A stretch of 64,000 nucleotides of DNA, taken from a virus. The stretch covers positions 100,894 to 164,893 of the IMG/VR virus record IMGVR_UViG_3300028829_006090; one strand, 5' to 3'. Position numbers and translations under genes: made by a program. Numbering within the stretch: the first letter of the stretch is position 1; each line of letters begins with the position of its first letter. Shown here piece by piece: positions 40,962 through 49,493 of this stretch. A model generated the notes under the pieces. The model was given only the letters and a program-made list of their open reading frames with translations, was not told the origin of the DNA and ran no database searches.

Positions 40962-42670
40962 TATCTAGCGCTCCTGTAGGGCTTGGCCGGTATGCTTAGG
41001 TCTGTCTTCTGATGGAGTGTAATCGGATTGCCGACTAGGATATCGACTATGTTCTTAAGGAGGTGCTTGTTCCGCTCCTTCTCCCTATGTTGAACCCTGC
41101 TGATCGGAGAGTCATATTGGCTCCAGCCAGGCCCGAGGTCGTTGTCATATCCTCTGCTACCTGACTGTACGGCCTCAGGTACGTCAGTCTTGTAGCCCTT
41201 ACCGCCCCTGTAGTTCTCGTAATCCCACCTATCGTTAACTTCTGCTATATCGCTACCTTTATCTCTAGTAGATCGGTATCCTGCTATAAAGCCCCCGGTG
41301 CCTTCCATGTACTCTTTATCGCCCTTTGTTTTGAATTGAGGCTCATAAGTAATGGGTCCGCCTGGATATTCGTGCCTTCCCAAGAAGTCGATCCGGACTG
41401 ACTGGTCCAGGTCTTCCTTATTCGGGACCTCGTCCGAATACTCCCACTTTTTAGGATCGTTGGGAGATACCTTGAAGTACTTATTCATTACATCGGCGTC
41501 GAGAGGAAGGTCGAAGTAGGCCTTCTGTGCTTGGCTCCTCATTTGAAGGTCATCAGACATTTTGCCTCCCCATAGGCGCTCGCCCTTTACGACCTTGAGT
41601 AGGGTCTTCTTGAGGCCTACGTCTTCTACGGACTTCTTAAAGTTTTCATTAATCTCCGAGGAGTCGTACCCTACCGGTCTCTTAAGAGAGACGAAAGGTC
41701 TGCCTAACGCTCTACGGATAGGACGCATTAGAGGGTTTCTTCGTAGAGCGTCTCCTACCTTACGGAGCCGAGGATCTTTCTCTATCTTACGGAGGATATC
41801 CCCAGCTTCCCCTGGATTAGCTCTGTAGTAGTCTATGCGCTTCTTTACTGCATCTCCTGCGGCTGCTCCGCCTATCCCTCCTGCGAGGCCTCCTATAGCC
41901 CCTGAAGCGACATAGTTCATCCAGTTGCCTTCGTACCCCAGCATCTTAGATAGGACGAAATTAGACAGGGTTCCGGACCCTATGCCCAGGGCCGCACCTA
42001 TGGCTGCCGATAGCTCTGTAGCGGAAGGTGCAGCCTCTTTGTCCAGGTATCCTTGCACGTACGCACTCTTATTCATGCTATGTATCCTCTTTAGATACTT
42101 GCCGGGTATAGTGCCGGACGGGGTTACGACAAATCCGTGCGGTACGTCGGCTGCGTACATCCGACCCTCTGGGTCGTCGTAATGCTTCCATAGCTCCTTG
42201 GGCGGGGTGCGTAAGTAGGCCTTTATCTGATCCGCCGACAGCCTGCTGCGTCTCTTATCTTTATCCGCGTCCGACATGTTCTCCTTATACGGTATCAGCT
42301 CAGCGCCGTGTACGACAGTGTCCGGCACATCCTTCAAGAGGGACCCTAAATCTACTTTGTACATATCGGACTGGAACTGCCTGGAGGGGTGCTTATCTGT
42401 TATCTTATCAGGGTCCGGCATTCCGAAGAATACACTGGGGCCTTCCTGTGACTTAGACCATGGGCGGTCCTTTAGCCTCTTCTTTACTGACCCCGCAAAC
42501 TCCTCTGCAGTCATTGCGTGTCCTGTATTTCGCCTATTCTCTATAACTGCGGCTAAGACTTCTGGATTCTCTATCAGGGCTTTAGCCGATAGGAGTCCGT
42601 GCTTCTTTATCAGCTCCTCGGACCCCGGGGGTGCTGCTGTATACACAACTAGGTCGTCAGACTTATTCAT
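40961..42670 (-). CDS. Large multi-part protein with internal SAYxxGYLxKEA tag
   Basis: 569 residues from the ATG at 42670, nine bases after an AGAGG; the ATG at 42679 has the site abutting it. The N-terminal ~200 residues form a soluble domain (VYTAAPPGSEELIKKHGLLS, VFFGMPDP, YKVDLGSLL) that loosely recalls ADP-ribosyltransferase-like folds; weak. Then MNKSAYVQGYLDKEA looks like the start of a second protein, followed by a glycine membrane stretch (AAIGAALGIGSGTLSNFVLS, GGLAGGIGGAAAG) and a basic, Tyr/Gly-rich C-terminus. It appears to be a fusion of a soluble domain with a tagged virion-type protein. Confidence 0.7.
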   Translation of the reverse strand: MNKSDDLVVYTAAPPGSEELIKKHGLLSAKALIENPEVLAAVIENRRNTGHAMTAEEFAGSVKKRLKDRPWSKSQEGPSVFFGMPDPDKITDKHPSRQFQSDMYKVDLGSLLKDVPDTVVHGAELIPYKENMSDADKDKRRSRLSADQIKAYLRTPPKELWKHYDDPEGRMYAADVPHGFVVTPSGTIPGKYLKRIHSMNKSAYVQGYLDKEAAPSATELSAAIGAALGIGSGTLSNFVLSKMLGYEGNWMNYVASGAIGGLAGGIGGAAAGDAVKKRIDYYRANPGEAGDILRKIEKDPRLRKVGDALRRNPLMRPIRRALGRPFVSLKRPVGYDSSEINENFKKSVEDVGLKKTLLKVVKGERLWGGKMSDDLQMRSQAQKAYFDLPLDADVMNKYFKVSPNDPKKWEYSDEVPNKEDLDQSVRIDFLGRHEYPGGPITYEPQFKTKGDKEYMEGTGGFIAGYRSTRDKGSDIAEVNDRWDYENYRGGKGYKTDVPEAVQSGSRGYDNDLGPGWSQYDSPISRVQHREKERNKHLLKNIVDILVGNPITLHQKTDLSIPAKPYRSAR

Positions 42671-42675
42671 ACCCT

Positions 42676-43332
42676 TCATCCTCTGAATAATTTTTGAGTA
42701 ACCGCTACCGGAGTTAAAAGTAAAAATTTGTTATCCGGCATCAACTCCATCCACTTTTGGTCTAGCGCAAGTCCTCGTAAATGGCGTATGTGTATAGGGA
42801 GATGTCTGCTCGTCCGCGAACGCACTACTGTCTTGATAAGTTGAAGAGACTCTACAAACTTGTCTTTAAGTTTAGAAATAAATGAGTCCCTTACAAGGTA
42901 AGCGTGCGATTGATAACATCTTGTTACTTGTACGCAGTCTTCATCCCGTCTAGTAAAAGCCGGAAGGGCGCCTCCTAGTAACATAACATCCCAGTCTGGG
43001 TGATTGGCGTGAACTCGTGTTGCTTGTTCAAGCGTTTTACGGGGATGGTGAAAATTAGCATCGTCCTCTAGGATACAGACGTACTTTGGAACAGGCGTTT
43101 GCTGTAGAGCTAATGCAAGGATCTCTATGTGCGCTTGGGCAACCCAGTAGCTACCTCGAGTCTCTCCTCTGGTTGCCGGATGCCTACATGCGTTGATCCC
43201 TAGGTTATTTATCTGGGAAATAATGTGCTCTTCCCGTTCCGGCTGACTATCCAGGTTTATATACCGGGTGTATTCGAAGAGGTCGTCGACGCTAGCGGCT
43301 GTTTCCTTTGGCTCTGTACTAGGCGTAGTCAT
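42676..43332 (-). CDS. GT25-like glycosyltransferase
   Basis: 218 residues. The sequence YINLDSQPEREEHIISQINN near the start and VCILEDDANFH are hallmarks of the GT25 (LPS biosynthesis/LgtB-LpsA) family, with EDD as the metal site; HAYLVRDSFI fits the later conserved segment. Transfers a galactose-type sugar in bacterial members. It lies among structural genes rather than in the main glycan block. ATGA overlap with the small membrane gene upstream. Confidence 0.8.
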   Translation of the reverse strand: MTTPSTEPKETAASVDDLFEYTRYINLDSQPEREEHIISQINNLGINACRHPATRGETRGSYWVAQAHIEILALALQQTPVPKYVCILEDDANFHHPRKTLEQATRVHANHPDWDVMLLGGALPAFTRRDEDCVQVTRCYQSHAYLVRDSFISKLKDKFVESLQLIKTVVRSRTSRHLPIHIRHLRGLALDQKWMELMPDNKFLLLTPVAVTQKLFRG

Positions 43333-43520
43333 CGATCCTCTGTAGAGTAGTCTAGGCCGTAGTCGTAGCTCTGCGGCGAATCGTTCTTTGGGGCTGTGTC
43401 GTTTAGGGATCCTATAAGAGCAAAGGCTCCGATAAGCACCGTAAAGAACAGAATAATCGCTGCCCCTAGTGCAACAACAGAGCCGAGCTCTTGCTCGTAT
43501 GCATCGTCGTCTTCGTACAT
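43329..43520 (-). CDS. Small single-pass membrane protein
   Basis: 63 residues: acidic N-terminus (MYEDDDAYEQELG), one transmembrane helix (VVALGAAIILFFTVLIGAFA), acidic Tyr/Asp-rich tail. Coupled to the GT25-like gene by ATGA. Function unknown. Confidence 0.65.
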   Translation of the reverse strand: MYEDDDAYEQELGSVVALGAAIILFFTVLIGAFALIGSLNDTAPKNDSPQSYDYGLDYSTEDR

Positions 43521-43524
43521 CGTT

Positions 43525-44997
43525 CTACGCTATGTCGTGTGTCTTTCTTTTGAACTGCTCTTGCTGGGCTACGGCCTTGGCCCGTATTGCCCGCCCTAAG
43601 TTGAACTGCTTTTGCTGGGCTACGGCCTTGGCCCGTATCGCCCGCCCTAAGTACGCGAGCTGCTTTACCCGGGGATCGTCCTTAGATATTCTCCCGGCCT
43701 TGTATGCCTTCTCTGCCTTTCCTCTGAGCCGCTTGTAGTCTGCGACGAGCGTTCCGACATCTTTCTGGGATACGTACCTATTGATTTTGGCTATAGCTGC
43801 ATGGGTCTCTACGTTCCTTGCCCGATCGGAGGCCTTCTGCACATCGAGCTGCTGCTTTGCCTTGGCCTGCTGCCCTCCCTCATAGGCCTCCAGTCCGTGG
43901 CGCGTCATAAGGGATTGGATGCGAGGATCGTTAGGATTCTTATTATACAAAGACCTTACTGCGTTCTTCTGGTCAGCTGTTAGCAGTGTGTGCTTAGCGA
44001 CGGGGTTGACTTCCTGTATGCCTCTGGATTTCAGTGTATCTTTTATACCTCCCCTCGTCTGCCCTGTATTGGATAGACTGAACAGGGCCTTGCGCTGATC
44101 GGGAGTGAGAGCTCGTTCATTGTCGGACAAGCCGAGATTCTTTCTCACCCTATCTAGACCTGGACTGGTGTGTCCTGTGTCCGTTTTGCCGTACATAGCG
44201 ATCTGGTCTGCCCTGGGCGTTATCTCCCATCTACTGCCGGCTCTGTCGTTGATTGTGGACTGAACCACGGGCTTCAGACGCTCGCCTCCTGTCTGCTTAT
44301 TCAAGGGCGCTACGCCCTTTTTCCTGTTGGTCACACCCATTACTCCGTACGGAGTGCGGACCATGGTATTTGGGACGAACCTTTGTCTCTCCTGTCGGTG
44401 CTTACTCTCTTGATCCCTTAGCTTGGTGATATAGGAAGGGGTCCGCCTCAGTGCATTAGATGTGTCGAGGCCTTTGTGCGCTCCGTCGAACACATCTGAG
44501 CCCTTACTTCGTGTAGACCTCTTAGCCATATCCCATGAACTAGTGCCGAAGTAGCCTTCTTTGCTTAGGTAGCCCTGCATGTATGCTTGCTTATGCGCTA
44601 GTACTTGAGGGACCTCCTCAGATGCTGCGGTCTTCTGTATCTCTGGAGATGCTTCGGGGAGAGGGGTCTCAGCCGATTTCTGCTGCTCCCATTCCTTTAT
44701 CTTCTCAGCCAACCATAGGTTCTCCCGCTTCTGGAGTATGGAGTTGATATCCCGCCACCGCCATCTTTTCTGGGGGTAGTTATCAGCCATGTACTTCATG
44801 AGCAGGGCTCTTTCCTGCTCTCTTTCGCGCCAGTTCTTCTTGGGTGGTGTGAACCCCTCGGGAAGCTCTAGGGGATCCTCCGGCGGGAGCAGGCTCCAGG
44901 CCGTCTTCTGTATTGCGGTATTGAGTGCGGGAGTCATGACGTAGTGCGCCTCTGTGGGAGTGCTTAGGTAGCCCTGCATGTATGCTTGCTTATTCAC
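43525..44997 (-). CDS. Basic protein with two AYMQGYLS tags
   Basis: 490 residues starting at GTG (44997) with AGAGGA six bases upstream. QAYMQGYLS occurs at residues 4-12 and again at about 138-146 (QAYMQGYLSKEGYFG); IQKTA occurs twice between. The remainder is basic and helical, with ALTPDQRKALFSLSN and TADQKNAVRSLYN as related short helices and a duplicated 17-residue end (LGRAIRAKAVAQQ). The second tag looks like the former start of a separate protein, so this gene probably arose by fusion. Likely DNA-associated virion protein (inference). Confidence 0.72.
   Translation of the reverse strand: MNKQAYMQGYLSTPTEAHYVMTPALNTAIQKTAWSLLPPEDPLELPEGFTPPKKNWREREQERALLMKYMADNYPQKRWRWRDINSILQKRENLWLAEKIKEWEQQKSAETPLPEASPEIQKTAASEEVPQVLAHKQAYMQGYLSKEGYFGTSSWDMAKRSTRSKGSDVFDGAHKGLDTSNALRRTPSYITKLRDQESKHRQERQRFVPNTMVRTPYGVMGVTNRKKGVAPLNKQTGGERLKPVVQSTINDRAGSRWEITPRADQIAMYGKTDTGHTSPGLDRVRKNLGLSDNERALTPDQRKALFSLSNTGQTRGGIKDTLKSRGIQEVNPVAKHTLLTADQKNAVRSLYNKNPNDPRIQSLMTRHGLEAYEGGQQAKAKQQLDVQKASDRARNVETHAAIAKINRYVSQKDVGTLVADYKRLRGKAEKAYKAGRISKDDPRVKQLAYLGRAIRAKAVAQQKQFNLGRAIRAKAVAQQEQFKRKTHDIA
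43550..43651 (-). repeat. 51-bp tandem duplication in coding region
   Basis: Two 51-base copies, 43550-43600 and 43601-43651, differ at two bases. Each encodes the 17-residue unit containing LGRAIRAKAVAQQ. A recent in-frame duplication. Confidence 0.9.
44562..44594 (-). repeat. 33-bp direct repeat (tag-coding), inner copy
   Basis: Perfect match with 44961-44993; encodes NKQAYMQGYLS-type residues (here HKQAYMQGYLS). Shows that the tag itself was duplicated within the gene. Confidence 0.9.
44961..44993 (-). repeat. 33-bp direct repeat (tag-coding), N-terminal copy
   Basis: Perfect match with 44562-44594; encodes the tag at the very start of the protein. Confidence 0.9.
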
Positions 44998-44998
44998 C

Positions 44999-47386
44999 TT
45001 AGTCCTCTAACCATGTGATGGCGCCTGTGATATCCTGCGCTGCTCCTCCGGTCATTCTGGCTGCGATGCAGAGAACATCTCCTCGCTCTAAGTGCAACGG
45101 GTTAATGCCCTCCTCTGCAAGGTCTGTGAATTTGAACAGGGCCGGCTGCCCTCCGAAGGTATTGAGCGCCGAGAGAACAGTACCTTCGTCGGAGAAAGTC
45201 GTACCAGCTACGTCGACCTCTACAATACTCTCCGCCTCGTCCTCGTATAGCCAGTTAGTCTCTCCGGCAAACGTCGGGTTGAGCAAGATCTTTATTTCGC
45301 AAGACTTACTGCCTTCCGGGGTAACGGATGCGATCTTAGGTAATACCTCCGATAGCTGTGTGGTGCCTGCGAACACGTTCCGTACTCGTATGGCAATGAG
45401 GGATGTAAGGGTCGTTGATACTGCCGTCCTGGTATTTACGTCTCCTCTAGGCTTACGGAACGGGTGGATCTTTCCCTGTATCGCTGCCATAAGACTACCG
45501 CCTCTCACCTGGATATTAGTGGACGATCCTAGGCTTTCCGATATCCACCCTATTTTTAAGGTAGGGTTGGATAACGTCGGAGTACTACGATTATTTGCGA
45601 ACTTCCATCTGTGGAATATGAAAAATCTTCCTGTTTCCGGGTTTTCTACAGACATGGACACCTCTCCATACCCTATATATTGTAGATTTAGTTCGTACAC
45701 ATTTCCTAAGTCCGGATCGATCGTCATGCCGCTCGGGCCGGTGCCGTCTAGATTGTCGTCGGTAAAGGATCCTTGGTATGTCCAGTCCTCTGTATTGACT
45801 ACACCGGCCGCCGTCTGGGCGATGCTGCCTGCGAACGTCCCGTTACTCGATACTGAGTAGCTACCCGCAGCTGGTCCGGCGTTTAGATTGAATAGGATAA
45901 CCTTGCCGTTATTCTGCGAGACCTCCCATACGCTCTGGTTGGCATCCAGCCACTCTGCGACCTCGTATGCGTTATGCTCCGCAGTACCGGAGGTGACCGG
46001 GATGTTGTATGTAACTGTATTCAGCTCTATGTCTGCTGTCTCGCTACCGGAAGCCGGTGTCCCTATCGTCAGTTCTCGGATCTCGTGCATACCGGCATAT
46101 CGATGCATAACCCCGAACCCTTGTGCGTCGTGGTATCCGACAAGGAACCCATTAGTCGAATTGAAGGCACCTGCGAGCTGTAGACTGAGAGATACGTCGT
46201 TATTTTTGTCGAATAGGGCGGTCCATCGGTACAGGGATCCCTGTCCTGGTCTGTAGCGCAGAGCTCGTCGACCGCGAATTACTCCGTACCCTCCGATAGA
46301 TACTCCTGTAGCGCAGACGAAGTTGCCGTCCACAACAGCTGTAGATCCGCCCGTAGCACTAAAGGTTTCTACTTTATCTAATAGTCCGTACACAGCATCA
46401 GCCTGAGCAATAGGGTTCAGCTCAGCCACCTGCAGTTCCCCGAAGGCTGTAGCCGGAGACTTTATGCTTGTCAAGAACGCGCCGCTCTCGTCTAGCGCTG
46501 CGTTCGTATATTTTCCGTTAGGCTGGCGGCCTGAGATAACTGCTCGGACGTTCGATACGTCGATGTTATCTCCGATAGTCGAGTTGAGGCGAGATACCAG
46601 CTCTACTTGAGACGTATGATATATCGTCTGTATCGTGAAAGACGTAGTGGCTGTCGTCCCGTTGTCGTACCGGATTTGGAAGTATTTGGCAACTACCCCT
46701 AGTGTACGAGGAGCTGCGGCTGTAACATCGTCTACTGCTATAGCGATGGACCTATGCGTAGTAACAGAGTCGTGTGAGAACTCCATGTAGAGCGTACCGT
46801 CTGCCGTTCCTGCTGATGTGCCGTCTACGAGTATCGTCAGACCTGCGTATCCCGAGACATCTTCCCATGTTCCGTTAAAACTGGCAGAGACCCCTAGTGT
46901 CGCATCTGTGCTGTTCCCTGGGCTTACCCCGCCTGTCGGTATATTGCCGTATTCGCCGTCCGGAGCCTCGGCCGCGATGACTGCTTTTACAACAGTCGCA
47001 TCGTTGTCTGAGTTGATGCCCTGGCTTAATGGAGCATTAGGCTTGCCGGCGAAGATGCCGTAGTATGTAGACAGGCGCAGATATGTCTGCGGAGTTCCGT
47101 CGTTAACCATACGCACTCGGAAATATCGAGGTCCTTTTACAGCTGTGTGGAACTCGTGTATGCCTGCTGCTACTGCGAACCCGTTGACCGGGAAGGTTCC
47201 CCAGTTCGTACCGTCTACAGAGAAGTCGAAGTATAGGGTACCTGTCTGATCTGTCTGGCAGGATACCATTACATCGGAATAGTCGTCCAGCTCCCCGGTG
47301 CCTGTGAAAGTGGCACTAGCCCCTAACGGAGTCGTGCTCGTATTGAGTGTAGAATTAGTGCTGATTTGTTTAGGGAGAAAGCTCAT
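44999..47386 (-). CDS. Virion surface/fibre-like protein with beta-sandwich repeats
   Basis: 795 residues, Thr/Ser/Gly-rich and beta-strand rich. Two related N-terminal repeats are visible: TPLGASATFTGTGELDDYSD ... GTLYFDFSVDGTNW and TLGVSASFNGTWEDVSGYAG ... GTLYMEFSHDSVTT. Later parts contain YRWTALFDKNNDVSLSLQLA and a long beta region. Such build is usual for fibres, baseplate or head decoration proteins. The next gene is also fibre-like. AGAGG precedes the ATG by about 10 bases. The exact virion location is unknown. Confidence 0.75.
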   Translation of the reverse strand: MSFLPKQISTNSTLNTSTTPLGASATFTGTGELDDYSDVMVSCQTDQTGTLYFDFSVDGTNWGTFPVNGFAVAAGIHEFHTAVKGPRYFRVRMVNDGTPQTYLRLSTYYGIFAGKPNAPLSQGINSDNDATVVKAVIAAEAPDGEYGNIPTGGVSPGNSTDATLGVSASFNGTWEDVSGYAGLTILVDGTSAGTADGTLYMEFSHDSVTTHRSIAIAVDDVTAAAPRTLGVVAKYFQIRYDNGTTATTSFTIQTIYHTSQVELVSRLNSTIGDNIDVSNVRAVISGRQPNGKYTNAALDESGAFLTSIKSPATAFGELQVAELNPIAQADAVYGLLDKVETFSATGGSTAVVDGNFVCATGVSIGGYGVIRGRRALRYRPGQGSLYRWTALFDKNNDVSLSLQLAGAFNSTNGFLVGYHDAQGFGVMHRYAGMHEIRELTIGTPASGSETADIELNTVTYNIPVTSGTAEHNAYEVAEWLDANQSVWEVSQNNGKVILFNLNAGPAAGSYSVSSNGTFAGSIAQTAAGVVNTEDWTYQGSFTDDNLDGTGPSGMTIDPDLGNVYELNLQYIGYGEVSMSVENPETGRFFIFHRWKFANNRSTPTLSNPTLKIGWISESLGSSTNIQVRGGSLMAAIQGKIHPFRKPRGDVNTRTAVSTTLTSLIAIRVRNVFAGTTQLSEVLPKIASVTPEGSKSCEIKILLNPTFAGETNWLYEDEAESIVEVDVAGTTFSDEGTVLSALNTFGGQPALFKFTDLAEEGINPLHLERGDVLCIAARMTGGAAQDITGAITWLED

Positions 47387-47426
47387 AGGGTCTTGCCTCT
47401 GTATTAGTCTGTCCGTATTGGGGGAC

Positions 47427-47984
47427 CTATATGATCCACCAATTGGATCCGTCGGATACTACGTCTATGCTAGTGTACGGTACGTTGACTGACTTACTTA
47501 GCTCGTTGTCAATAGTTTCGGTCCCGTCTCCGTCAATATCTACTTGATTGCCTGTCGTGTCTATCTTCTTTACCGTAAGTGTTTCGTTGGCGTAGTCTGC
47601 AGCCGGTGGGAGTGTGACTGTAATAGCGTTGCTGGATGCGTCCGCTAATACAATAGACTCGCCATTGTCTCCGGCTGTATAGGAGGCTGCTGTAGTAGTA
47701 TGTACTGTGCCCTTCGAGAACGATACCCAAGCAGTCCTTCCGCCGTCGTAGTATCGCCAGGAATAGGTCGTATAATTGTAGTACAGATCTCCGTCCTGTG
47801 GGGCGGGACTAGAGGGGTCCTCTGCCTGTACCCCATAGTGTCTTACCCCTCTAACCATGTCCAGGTCAGATGCCGGGATAGACTTAGAGGTAAACGATCC
47901 GCCTCCTTGATCTTCAGACACGAGTAAGAGGTCAGTGACCGAGAGATTCGCCGAAGCTATTAAGTCTGATATCGCTTTTGCCAT
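47427..47984 (-). CDS. Tail-fibre-like beta-rich protein
   Basis: 185 residues. The N-terminus ISDLIASANLSVTDLLLVSE is typical of phage fibre subunits; then QDGDLYYNYTTYSWRYYDGG with WVSF, and a C-terminal beta stretch (SYTAGDNGESIVLADASSN, ITVTLPPAADYANETLTVKK, NWWII) resembling fibre tip domains. Good AGAGG site. It starts the run that leads into the large beta-rich protein. Confidence 0.75.
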   Translation of the reverse strand: MAKAISDLIASANLSVTDLLLVSEDQGGGSFTSKSIPASDLDMVRGVRHYGVQAEDPSSPAPQDGDLYYNYTTYSWRYYDGGRTAWVSFSKGTVHTTTAASYTAGDNGESIVLADASSNAITVTLPPAADYANETLTVKKIDTTGNQVDIDGDGTETIDNELSKSVNVPYTSIDVVSDGSNWWII

Positions 47985-48012
47985 TAAGGGGTCCTCTATA
48001 TATTAGGTAGGC

Positions 48013-48246
48013 TCAGTCTCGATGCCTGTGGGTAGCTGATATTACCCGAATGAGCTCGCGTATCACTTGGTTGTTTTCTCGTACGACGCTCGTGGTCTCT
48101 TCGGATATCTTCTTCGAATCTGTCCTCCACTCCTTACGCTCCTCGGAGTGCCTGTCTCCTGCTTTATTGAATAGCCAGAGCAGGACGCCGGCAAATGCCA
48201 GAGCTAGGCCGTGCTCTTTGATTAGTATAATGATATCTGCTAACAT
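48013..48246 (-). CDS. Holin-like peptide (BhlA/UviB type)
   Basis: 77 residues: one N-terminal transmembrane helix (ALAFAGVLLWLFNKAG) followed by a charged coiled coil (EERKEWRTDSKKISEETTSV). This is the layout of the BhlA/UviB holin-like family. Next to another small multi-pass membrane protein, it may take part in host lysis. No endolysin gene was recognised nearby. Confidence 0.55.
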   Translation of the reverse strand: MLADIIILIKEHGLALAFAGVLLWLFNKAGDRHSEERKEWRTDSKKISEETTSVVRENNQVIRELIRVISATHRHRD

Positions 48247-48294
48247 CGGCTGCGCTCTCCATGCATTGTATGCTGTGCCGCCATTATCTTCTCC

Positions 48295-48609
48295 CTATCG
48301 GATCCGCTTAAGGGTTAGATACAGATGGTACGTAGTCCAAGAGGTAGCAAAGAACATGACAAACCTTATGTACGACTGCAGCTGTACGCTCCAATTGGGG
48401 AGCCATCCGAAATGAGCCGCTGTCGCGAAGACTAGAGTCCCTAGGCCTATCACCGCCTCTCCTACTAATTGTAGGCTGATTGCTCGAGACAGTCCCTGGT
48501 CCTGTTTGCCTAGTCTCTTGTGGTACTTCTCGAATTTGATAGAGACCACTACGGATAGTACCACTGTCGCTATGCCCATGGCGAAGATAAGAAATGTAAG
48601 TGTGCCCAT
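48295..48609 (-). CDS. Three-helix membrane protein, possible holin partner
   Basis: 104 residues with three hydrophobic helices: TFLIFAMGIATVVLSVVVSI (about 4-23), VGEAVIGLGTLVFATAAHFG (about 49-68) and YIRFVMFFATSWTTYHLYL (about 80-98). Size and topology fit class I holins. A promoter-like motif lies 100 bases upstream, so it may head a lysis transcript. Function inferred from topology and neighbours only. Confidence 0.55.
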   Translation of the reverse strand: MGTLTFLIFAMGIATVVLSVVVSIKFEKYHKRLGKQDQGLSRAISLQLVGEAVIGLGTLVFATAAHFGWLPNWSVQLQSYIRFVMFFATSWTTYHLYLTLKRIR

Positions 48610-48708
48610 CGATCTATATACCCCTTTTGGATGTCTGGCTGCAAACGAGAAGAGTTTACTGTGTTATCTATACGCTGCAGACGCCTCTATTACCTACGTA
48701 TGCGAAAT

Positions 48709-48724
48709 TAGAATACGTATGCTA
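48709..48724 (-). promoter_or_regulatory. Promoter-like 16-bp motif, copy 4
   Basis: The minus strand reads TAGCATACGTATTCTA, the exact consensus, in the 117-base gap before the three-helix membrane gene. A second half-site (CGCATACGTAGG on the minus strand) follows a few bases downstream. Confidence 0.55.
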
Positions 48725-48726
48725 CT

Positions 48727-49050
48727 TCACTCTCCCGGTATGGTGAGGTCTGGGAAAGTGCTAGGCCCTTCTCCACGAGCGAATCGACCCTCATCGATCA
48801 TCTGCTTTGCCCAGGAGTGCAGCTTCCAGTGCTTGCTTATCTGCGAGTCCTGCTTCTTATCGAGATCGGACTTCTTCTCCGACTCGGACAGAGCGTCCTG
48901 TACTGCCTTCAGCTGGACTTTCATTACCTGTCGTTGGGCGTTCGCTGCGTATAGCTCTTTAAGGGTGAATGACGATAGACTAAGGCATATCGTCATTAGC
49001 ACCCCCATTGCTATGTTAACCGCGTTGTTCACCTTACCTGTACCAGACAT
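48727..49050 (-). CDS. Single-pass membrane protein with coiled coil (spanin-like)
   Basis: 107 residues: N-terminal helix anchor (AVNIAMGVLMTICLSLSSF), then a charged coiled coil (QLKAVQDALSESEKKSDLDK). This is the layout of inner-membrane spanins. GGAG precedes the ATG by six bases. Role in lysis is an inference from layout and neighbours. Confidence 0.5.
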   Translation of the reverse strand: MSGTGKVNNAVNIAMGVLMTICLSLSSFTLKELYAANAQRQVMKVQLKAVQDALSESEKKSDLDKKQDSQISKHWKLHSWAKQMIDEGRFARGEGPSTFPDLTIPGE

Positions 49051-49053
49051 CCT

Positions 49054-49371
49054 CTACTCCGCTCGGTTGGCGGTCTGCAGGTATGCCAAGGTCTTCGGAT
49101 CGAACTGGATGTTATCCATAAGGCCCTTCGGATCATCCATAGCTACAGGAGTATCTCGGAGTCCGGGAAACATGCCCGGTCGGCACTTCATTGCTAAGGC
49201 CACATTAGCCGCGTTGCCTGCTCGGGCTTCTTTCTGCTGAAGGCGTGCCTCGAGCTTCTCATTAAGCTTCTGCGTAACAGCATCACTTGCCTGCTTGTCG
49301 AGATGTGCTTTGGTATCCGTTGCTGTCTTCAGTCCAGCAGTGCATTGAGAGATAAGGGAAGAGTTAGTCAT
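49054..49371 (-). CDS. Small helical protein with Lys-x-Ala motifs
   Basis: 105 residues. GLKTA and LDKQA occur at 13-17 and 24-28. Charged helix (TQKLNEKLEARLQQKEARAG) follows, then KCRPGMFPGLRDTPVAMDD. No membrane segment, no family recognised. Its stop is 4 bases before the spanin-like ATG. Confidence 0.6.
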   Translation of the reverse strand: MTNSSLISQCTAGLKTATDTKAHLDKQASDAVTQKLNEKLEARLQQKEARAGNAANVALAMKCRPGMFPGLRDTPVAMDDPKGLMDNIQFDPKTLAYLQTANRAE

Positions 49372-49451
49372 GATATATGTCTTCTGATTTTAAGTCGTAA
49401 AAATTAAGGTTTATAGGTGAGAGCTATGTTTCAGCATTTCTGCTAAGTTAC

Positions 49452-49483
49452 GTAGACCTATTTGTAATAACAAATAGGCCTAC
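49452..49483 (-). other. Long near-perfect hairpin between genes
   Basis: GTAGACCTATTTGT and ACAAATAGGCCTAC pair at 13 of 14 positions with a 4-base loop. It lies just past the stop at 49494. No U run follows on the minus strand, so it may protect the mRNA end or act as a protein-binding site rather than terminate. Confidence 0.5.
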
Positions 49484-49493
49484 TTATAACTCC

